From Mermis nigrescens (lineage: Eukaryota > Nematoda > Enoplea > Mermithida > Mermithidae), in NCBI GenBank assembly GCA_036768485.1, contig JAVLUZ010000228.1, positions 434,001-498,000 of the forward strand: DNA of 64,000 nt. Reading direction: 5' to 3'. The number at the start of each line of letters is the position of its first letter. The stretch's first letter is position 1. The translations under genes were made by a program, and so were the position numbers. Below are positions 60,037 to 64,000 of the stretch, in pieces. Below the pieces are notes generated by a model, which searched no databases, was not told the DNA's origin, and was given only the letters and a program-made list of their open reading frames with translations.

Positions 60037-62675
60037 TATTATTATTATTTGTATTATTATGATTAGTATTATTATGTTATTTATAATTGTTATTTAAACT
60101 TTCTAACGATGATACCTGTAAAAACTATTTGCATAAATGGTTTTCAGGATCGAGCGCAGGAGCCGGAAGTGGCGAATATCATATCTATCGTAACCTTCGC
60201 AAACGGGAATACGTTAGGAGGCAATTTAATGAAGAGCAGGCAAAGAAGGTGAGCACATTGTAAGCTCTACGCACCAGGACTGTAGCTGGCCGTCCTATTT
60301 TGGGGAGGGGCAACACCAATTTTGGGTGGACTGAGCCCAAAAAGGTAAAAAACAGCACAAAATAACGTTTAAAAAGTCATATTTTTCCGAGTTTTCCTTA
60401 ATTTTTGGGGTCCGAACCCCCTCCCCATTCCGTCCTTCAGAGATACGTGCTTGTCTACGCAATTCATTCCTGAATGACGTTAAGTCGAAGAAGATGAAAA
60501 ATCTTTTAGCGGAAATAATGACGGCCGATTTTACTTTTTTTGAGAAGAAAGAGTGTTAAGTAAAATGATTTATTTATTCACGGTGTCCCGCCTACAAATC
60601 GGCTTAGGAGGGGAAATGGACCCCCAGGATCCGGCGGATCGGATCTCCCCAAAACAATCGATATGAGACCCATCAGAATTGTACTTTTGGTGCTATTTGT
60701 TGTAATTTTGTCTCATCGGACCCTCAGAATCGGGCTGCTGGCCGTGTCTGGTATACAACAGCTTATTTCGTAATAACCGTTGATCCTTGTTATTTTTCAA
60801 TTATTTTTTAAGCGTAGTTGGAAGATTTTCAAAGCTGGCAAATTCTTATCGTGTTTGTTTTGTCTGTTCGTGGTGTAAAGTGCGGAACTTCGTGTAAACC
60901 TCAGATAGTTCAAAATTTGCGCGATTAATTCGAAATCATTGCACAGTCCTTGATTAAAGCACTCGAGCGATAAAAAATAATGGATTTTGGATGAATAAAT
61001 GGTATTCGTATTCGTACGTGCAACAGGATCGTGTTGCAATAAATTAAAATGAGCATTATATGCGAAAACCAATCTCTTGCTAATTTCAGAGCCATTATAA
61101 GAATTTTCTGCAGCACACCATTGATTGCACGAAGCGGTCATTCTGAGAGACTATTGTTTTTTCTGTCACCTTCTGATCTCACTAAATGGGGGATTACCTA
61201 TGCAAAGTTGGTCCTCTCCTCATCAGACATGCACAGCACGGTAATTCTGGGGAGGGGGTAAGATTTTAATCAGGGGCGGGGGGGGCGGCCGCCGCCTCCC
61301 CCCATTGGCCCAAAATAGTGCGCATAATTTAGGATTTTTGAGCGATTTTTAGCAATTTTCGGGTTAAAACGGCTAATTTTTCCGCCCAAGTCAGGGTTCC
61401 GCCCCCTTAGGGGTACCGCTCTCTCCCTTAGAAAAATCCTGGATCCGCCACTGATTTTAATATACCTTTTTGGACTCAAAAACAGTGGGCAGGCGTCAAA
61501 AACATCGTTTTTCGGCTTTTCCGACGATGCTCTATCTGTCTAGAGCATTAGGACATAAAAATTAAAAAAATAAATAATTTGGATTAATTGATGAAAATAT
61601 AGCGAAGAAATGAGTAAATAGCGCGAAGCGCCGAAAATTTGGTATCTTTTGATTCAACAGATTATATTGCTAAAAACGCTTAAAACAGCAGCTTTTCTAC
61701 CAACTTCTTGGAAACTTTCGAAAAATCACGAATTCTGGGGGGGGTGTAGAACTTAAGGGTGAAAATTTTTCTGGGGAGGGTGAGGACCCCTAAAACCCCA
61801 ACGATCATGTATGATTTGATTTATTTGATATATTTTATTTGATCACTAGATAAAAACATCCAAATTATCCGGCCTCTGGCCGAGCGTAATTGATTTCTAA
61901 ACTTCGTTTTAAAATTTAATTCTGTCAATTCTTCAATTATATGCGTACAGTTCTCGCTGCGAAATTTGAATAATCCTCAGCTAAGGATAGCCACGCCTAT
62001 TTTATGACATGCATGCACGTCGTCATATTTTTTAGCACACCAAAAACATAATTCGCTGTCCTGTGTTTAACATGCTCTCTTTTTCAGTGATTTTTTCCAA
62101 ATTAGTAGACAAAATTAAATCATTTTGTCAATTTTAAATCACAAATAATCAGCCTATTTAAAAAAATAAAGAAGAAAAAGACATTTTTAAGGTTGCTCTG
62201 TAAAAATAAAAGTTCCCTGAAAACGGCTAATGCCTAGATATTTTTTCGTATGTATTATTACAAGCACAATTGGAAAAAGAGGCCTGGGGTTTTGACTGGA
62301 TCATGAGAAATTGAAAGGCCCACGAAAATTGAATTATTGGGAATTTTTAGTGTTTTTCCGCGATTAGTCAATGCCAGTGGATAGAACTTAATAAGAAACG
62401 TCCGAATTTCTTTTTTGGCTCAACACCAATTTTTTGACCCTTTTCTGACCTTGAAAAATTTTAGAACCCAAGCCAGACCCCAGAATTTGGGTCCTCCGCC
62501 CATATATGATGTCAATTTTTCTCAGGAAAAATTAGATAGCGAATTCGCCGAACGAGTGCAGAGGCATAAAGAAGAAGACGAAGAAAGGACGGCAAAAAAG
62601 AGAGCGAAACGACAAAAGAAAAAGCTGAAGCAACGTAGCAAAAAACAAAAATCAGAAAGTATATTGCAGACGTAA
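41177..62675 (+). CDS. PRKRIP1: PRKR-interacting protein 1 homologue (four exons)
   Basis: Spliced CDS: 41177-41302, 50109-50187, 60148-60248, 62526-62675; 456 bp, 151 codons plus stop. All introns have GT-AG ends and the phases fit (0, 1, 0). The protein has an N-terminal segment with [18 protein letters not shown], then [20 protein letters not shown] and [15 protein letters not shown], and a highly charged C-terminal helix rich in Lys and Arg. These are the signature blocks of the PRKRIP1 family, known as a nuclear dsRNA-binding protein that can bind PKR and as a component of catalytically activated spliceosomes, where it forms a long helix. Vertebrate proteins are about 180 residues; this one lacks part of the Ser/Glu-rich tail. 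No frame break is visible, so it is probably functional. Confidence 0.92.
41625..41939 (+). repeat. Degraded CATACATGCACAG-family fragment
   Basis: In PRKRIP1 intron 1. Shares the family's internal blocks: TTTCTGACGATGCTCT-like sequence near 41727, a GCGAAGCGCC motif near 41816, and CGCTAAGAAGGCTTAAAA. It continues at 44165-44214 beyond the 41948-44156 insertion. Confidence 0.5.
42487..43881 (+). mobile_element. hAT-like element, CATAGGCGTAGCCAGG family, copy 1
   Basis: Ends CATAGGCGTAGCCAGG and, inverted, CAGAGGCGTAGCCAGG. ATTGAAGC is duplicated at 42479-42486 and 43882-43889. Includes a (TA) microsatellite and a stem-loop around AATCTCGTTGTACATGTGC near 43317. Related to 46413-47707. No transposase. 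Confidence 0.92.
42646..42717. repeat. (TA)n microsatellite
   Basis: About 36 TA dinucleotides without interruption inside the element at 42487-43881; absent from the related copy at 46413-47707, where the matching place has only TTATTATTTATTG. Confidence 0.98.
44494..45803 (-). pseudogene. hAT transposase C-terminal dimerisation region, interrupted
   Basis: The minus-strand frame from 45803 to 45732 reads [20 protein letters not shown] and breaks in the codon after EYL. It resumes at 44652 with [16 protein letters not shown], then [20 protein letters not shown], with a stop at 44494-44496. [13 protein letters not shown] and the LLFLKYNL end are hallmarks of the hAT C-terminal dimerisation domain. 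The 1071-bp insertion with its 8-bp duplication interrupts the frame exactly there. The DDE catalytic part is not found. Confidence 0.85.
44653..45723 (+). mobile_element. hAT-like element, CAGGGGCG family
   Basis: Ends CAGGGGCGAATCTTCTGG and, inverted, CAGTGGCGGATCTAGG. GCTGCAAG is duplicated at 44645-44652 and 45724-45731. Related to the MITEs at 12202-12387 and 61271-61453 at the termini and to 55028-56708 internally. Non-coding. Confidence 0.92.
45895..48135. mobile_element. hAT-like element, ACCCGGGT dialect
   Basis: Ends TAGAGCTGCACGCGGGTACC and, inverted, TAGAGCTGCACACTTTGC, with subterminal runs of GGGTACCCGGGTA. ACCAGACG is duplicated at 45887-45894 and 48136-48143. Inserted in the 44236-48427 element; itself holds 46413-47707. 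No transposase found. Confidence 0.93.
46413..47707 (+). mobile_element. hAT-like element, CATAGGCGTAGCCAGG family, copy 2
   Basis: Ends CATAGGCGTAGCCAGGGG and, inverted, CAGAGACGTAGTCAGAAT. CAGTCAGC is duplicated at 46405-46412 and 47708-47715. Related throughout to 42487-43881 (same orientation), without the TA microsatellite. Contains the AATCTCGTTGTACATGTGC stem-loop at about 47200-47232. It is the fourth nesting level. Confidence 0.92.
48833..48980. repeat. Degraded repeat fragment in intron 1
   Basis: Resembles about 60610-60760, sharing the TTTTGGTGCTATTT and TTGGGCCCCC/TCGGACCCTC blocks. No gene. Confidence 0.4.
48989..50072. mobile_element. hAT-like element ending 36 bases from PRKRIP1 exon 2
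   Basis: Ends CAGGGCCGTATTCAAGG and, inverted, CACGCCCGTATCCAGGAT. The 8-bp flanks CCGTTTGG (48981-48988) and CCGTTTCG (50073-50080) differ by one base. Nested element at 49188-49945. The exon 2 acceptor follows at 50108. Confidence 0.85.
49188..49945. mobile_element. hAT-like element, CAGTGTTTTTTTTGTAC family
   Basis: Ends CAGTGTTTTTTTTGTAC and its near-perfect inverse. GATAGAGC is duplicated at 49180-49187 and 49946-49953. Contains several TTTGTACATGTACAAA palindromes and GGCGCGAAGCGCC hairpins. Fragments of this family recur at 45030-45480, 51148-51510, 53271-53365, 53815-54250, 55460-55910 and 56315-56420. Confidence 0.9.
50109..50187 (+). CDS. PRKRIP1: PRKRIP1 exon 2
   Basis: 26 codons plus one base: [20 protein letters not shown] and FVRNVV. 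Acceptor CATTTTAG ends at 50108; donor GTAAGT at 50188. A hAT-like element ends at 50072, so only 36 bases of intron separate it from the exon. Confidence 0.92.
50188..50796. other. PRKRIP1 intron 2, start; no element recognised
   Basis: AT-rich, with a short repeated stretch around TATAGCTATATAGCAATTTT near 50505. No gene. Confidence 0.5.
50797..53568. mobile_element. CATACATGCACAG-family element, composite
   Basis: Starts CAAACATGCACAGCATGGG and ends GTCATGCATG, as in 44223-48824. Flanking octamers do not match. Internally it carries a CACGGTTTTTTCGTATTCGG-type piece (51148) and the GGGGTCGGGG element 51509-53270. About 130 bp of the family's interior appears on both sides of this insertion (51020-51146 and 53365-53455), so it was probably rearranged rather than simply inserted into. 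Confidence 0.55.
51509..53270. mobile_element. hAT-like element, GGGGTCGGGG dialect
   Basis: Ends CAGTGATCGTGCGGGGTC and, inverted, CAGTGATCGTACGGGGAC, with subterminal GGGGTCGGGGTC arrays. Flanks ATCATAGT (51501-51508) and ATTATAGT (53271-53278) differ by one base. A CACAGGCGTAGCCGAGG end (inverted, near 52943) shows a reverse-oriented CATAGGCGTAGCC-family copy inside (about 51850-52946), whose other end is not clear. Confidence 0.88.
53569..54490. repeat. Repeat fragments in intron 2
   Basis: 53569-53812 has no recognised element. 53813-54250 is a copy of the CAGTGTTTTTTTTGTAC family, from GAGTGTTTTTTGCTACAAGG to CGAATACAAGAAAGC, with TTTGTACATGTACAAA palindromes and a CGGCGCGAAGCGCCGG hairpin at 54110. 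No clear target duplication. Confidence 0.6.
54491..54638. repeat. (AAT)n microsatellite, left part
   Basis: Nearly uninterrupted AAT/ATA trinucleotides with a few ATG and AAC variants. The long Ile- or Leu-only frames here are translations of this microsatellite, not genes. Confidence 0.97.
54831..57312. mobile_element. hAT-like element, GGCCGGAGCC dialect
   Basis: Ends TAGTGATCGACCGGAGCGG and, inverted, TAGTGATCGACCGGAGATCC, with subterminal GGCCGGAGCCGGAG arrays. Flanks CATGAACG (54823-54830) and CATGTACG (57313-57320) match at 7 of 8 bases. Holds a nested CAGGGGCG-family element. Confidence 0.87.
55028..56708 (+). mobile_element. CAGGGGCG-family hAT-like element, rearranged
   Basis: Ends CAGGGGCGGATTTAAGG and, inverted, CAGTTGCGGATCTAG. 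Flanks ATGAAATA and GTAAAATA match at 6 of 8. The left 80 bases are repeated from 55112 on, and a block of 55178-55310 recurs at 56186-56310, so the copy has internal duplications. Internally similar to 44653-45723. Confidence 0.7.
57346..58446. mobile_element. hAT-like element, CAGGGCTGTGC family
   Basis: Ends CAGGGCTGTGCTTAGCGGCC and, inverted, CATAGCCGTGCTGAGGG; the GCGGCCCTGGGCG block occurs at both ends. Flanks CATATTAT and CATATCAG match at 6 of 8. Contains a repeat unit (58085-58290) related to 62862-63070. Confidence 0.65.
59335..59765. mobile_element. 431-bp hAT-like MITE, CAGGCCCGTATCC family
   Basis: Perfect short inverted ends CAGGCCCGTATCCA and inverse. Flanks ATAATTAT and ATAATAAT match at 7 of 8 but lie in microsatellite. 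Its termini resemble those of 48989-50072. Confidence 0.75.
59766..60062. repeat. (AAT)n and (ATT)n microsatellites
   Basis: 59766-59838 is AAT repeats; about 59994-60062 is the complementary ATT. Both are in intron 2, ending about 85 bases before exon 3. The left AAT tract is probably the continuation of 54491-54638. Confidence 0.95.
60148..60248 (+). CDS. PRKRIP1: PRKRIP1 exon 3
   Basis: Two bases complete the Gly codon, then 33 codons containing [20 protein letters not shown], the most conserved block of the family. Acceptor TTTTCAG ends at 60147; donor GTGAGC at 60249. Confidence 0.94.
60249..61223. other. PRKRIP1 intron 3, first part
   Basis: Mostly AT-rich unique-looking sequence, plus repeat-like 60300-60430 and 60600-60760, the latter resembling 48833-48980. 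No gene. Confidence 0.5.
61224..61813. mobile_element. CATACATGCACAG-family element with nested hAT MITE
   Basis: Starts CAGACATGCACAGCACGG and ends GATCATGTATG. Flanking octamers do not match. The hAT MITE at 61271-61453 interrupts it. Contains the TCTAGAGCAT hairpin near 61540 and AGCGCGAAGCGCCG near 61620. Confidence 0.65.
61271..61453 (-). mobile_element. 183-bp hAT MITE, copy B
   Basis: Reverse-oriented relative of 12202-12387, same length class and clear similarity throughout. Ends CAGGGGCGGGGG and, inverted, CAGTGGCGGATCCAGG. ATTTTAAT is duplicated at 61263-61270 and 61454-61461. Confidence 0.93.
61814..62525. other. PRKRIP1 intron 3, last part
   Basis: AT-rich; 62285-62505 is a degraded relative of the 200-bp repeat at 62862-63070 and ends just before the exon 4 acceptor. 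Confidence 0.5.
62526..62675 (+). CDS. PRKRIP1: PRKRIP1 exon 4 and stop
   Basis: 49 codons plus TAA, starting [20 protein letters not shown] and continuing as a Lys/Arg-rich helix. Acceptor TTTTTCTCAG ends at 62525. The tail is shorter than in vertebrates. Confidence 0.93.
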   Translation, partial: EKLDSEFAERVQRHKEEDEERTAKKRAKRQKKKLKQRSKKQKSESILQT

Positions 62676-63160
62676 TTTTTATGCAAAATTTGGTATTGTA
62701 AAGTTTAGTGAATCGTTGTAAAATATACATGTTTTTAAAGAAATATAACGCAATGTGAAAATCGTACATAATTGACAGAATGATTCAATCGTCAGAATTT
62801 GTCATTTAATTTTTATAAATAACTGCTGCTCCGATATAAACTTATCCAAAGTAAAGTGTAACTACACATGGGCGTGGGGGTTTGGGGGTATGCACCCCCA
62901 GAATTCAAATTTTGAAATTTTTTTTGCTTTTTTAGCGATTTTATGCCATTGGATAGCGCTCGATGAGAAACGTCGAAAAATGGTGTTTTTTCCGCCATGC
63001 GACCATTTTTTGACCTTTGAAAATTTTTTCACCCCCCCCTCCAGAATTTCAGTGCTGGCCACCTATGAGTGTAAGCTTTTTTATGAAGGAAAAAATTTTC
63101 AAATATTGATTTTTTATTATTTTTTTAATTCATTTGTTTAATAATAAAACTTTAATTCGA
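62676..63160 (+). other. PRKRIP1: PRKRIP1 3' untranslated region (probable)
   Basis: Follows the stop codon. AATATA variants occur at 62722 and 62742, and a canonical AATAAA at 63143-63148. Which one is used cannot be told from the sequence. The 200-bp repeat at 62862-63070 would be inside a long form. Confidence 0.4.
62862..63070. repeat. About 200-bp dispersed repeat, GGGCGTGGGGG family
   Basis: From ACATGGGCGTGGGGG to GGCCACCTATG. A related copy lies at 58085-58290 and a degraded one at 62285-62505; all share CCAGAATTCAAATTTTGAAA-like and GCCAxTGGATAG blocks. Confidence 0.7.
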
Positions 63161-64000
63161 AAAACAGTTGTTTTTCGATGAATTATCATTCGTAATTTTT
63201 CCTCCAATTTTAATTGATTTCGGAAACTTCTTAGTTCCTTTGTCAACCTAGGATTTAAATAGGCGTTTGTGTGTGCAAAATTCTAGACTAATGGCTTTTT
63301 GTTTCTACCTCCGATATTGCTTGTAAGCGTTTTGATCTAATATTCGTTTTTTCAGGTTTTAAGCCCCTTTTGATCTTATTTTATTTCTTTTTTCGTTAAT
63401 TAAAATAAATGATAATGGCTTCAACCTTCTACAAGTGAGTAGAAAAGCGTGTTGCTATAGATTCAGCAGGTAGAGTATATAATAAAGCAGCCGTACAGCC
63501 TTCGCCTAAATTCTTGGGAGGTGCCCAAATTTTCAAAGGTCGAATTTAGGGAGTCTTTCGGATTCTGGGGGCTCCAGTCAGCAGAGTCAGCAGACCCTCA
63601 CGTTCGTGTGCGAAGGTCATTTACCCCCTGAACTGGCCGAATACCCCTCCCTAAAATTTTAAGCTGTTACATGTCTGATTTACTTCAACCTTAGTAGTGC
63701 TACTGCTGATTAGCTATGCTTAGGATTGCATTAGATGGTTCTTTGAATTTGCCATATTTTAATACGTTAGTAAGAATACGTGATATGGGGATTTTAAGGG
63801 AGCATTGAAAGCAAAAAAATAAGTGCAATTTTTGGGCTTAAGAACGAGGAAAATGCGTTAAAAACATTATTTTTAGGCGTTTCAGATGATAGTTACTCAT
63901 TGTTTCTAGATCACAAAATTACAACATTTTTCTGTTAATAATAAATGATAGCCAAAATATCGCTGAAAACGCATAAAACCGCATTTTTTCTTCCTTTTTT
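63161..64000. other. Downstream intergenic, repeat fragments
   Basis: No gene seen. About 63780-64000 has degraded CATACATGCACAG-family interior (TTAAAAACATTATTTTTAGG, TTTCTAGATCA). Confidence 0.5.

Noticed and set aside
62415..62675. Exon 4 frame read from an upstream ATG at 62415 as an independent 86-residue protein
   Set aside because: The upstream 37 codons are intron and repeat sequence; similarity to PRKRIP1 begins exactly after the AG at 62525.

Overview
This window is eukaryotic, metazoan nuclear DNA, most likely from an invertebrate with a repeat-rich genome; I cannot name the species. The reasons are a spliced host gene with GT-AG introns, multi-kilobase introns filled with transposons, AT-rich intergenic DNA, trinucleotide microsatellites, and decayed animal-type elements (hAT, PIF/Harbinger, pogo-like, LINE, Ty3/gypsy). 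There is one 5-base assembly gap (17576-17580). I saw no tRNA, rRNA or CRISPR array.

One host gene is clear. PRKRIP1, a dsRNA-binding nuclear and spliceosome-associated protein, lies on the plus strand in four short exons: 41177-41302, 50109-50187, 60148-60248 and 62526-62675. Phases are compatible and predict 151 residues. Introns 1 and 2 (about 8.8 and 10 kb) are largely nested hAT-like elements, many still flanked by readable 8-bp target-site duplications (TSDs). The record shows insertions up to four deep, including a hAT-like element inside a hAT transposase remnant.

Layout. 1-12.7 kb: a 12.5-kb composite with long inverted arms. Each arm has private insertions: a foldback element with ACATTAGAGCGC arrays on the left, and an 861-bp TIR element plus a 186-bp hAT MITE on the right. 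A PIF/Harbinger deletion derivative (7017-8498) sits in the centre. 12.7-17.6 kb: a repeat family full of the palindrome GTGTAAA-TTTACAC. 18.9-33.9 kb: a reverse-oriented solo LTR, then a very long decayed Ty3/gypsy element (19910-33942) with recognisable gag, protease, RT/RNase H and integrase, plus about 5 kb of formerly coding sequence after integrase that I do not recognise. 34.7-37.4 kb: a LINE 3' part on the minus strand, split by a pogo-like element and an 831-bp TIR element. 37.4-41 kb: degraded composite repeats. 41-62.7 kb: PRKRIP1 and its introns. 62.7-64 kb: repeat fragments.

All transposon coding regions I could read are broken; PRKRIP1 is the only gene I judge functional. The most unusual signals are the many dispersed GGCGCGAAGCGCC mini-hairpins (containing GCGAAGC) between 39 and 62 kb, the set of hAT-like elements that share termini but each carry a different GC-rich subterminal motif, and the unexplained post-integrase region of the Ty3/gypsy element.
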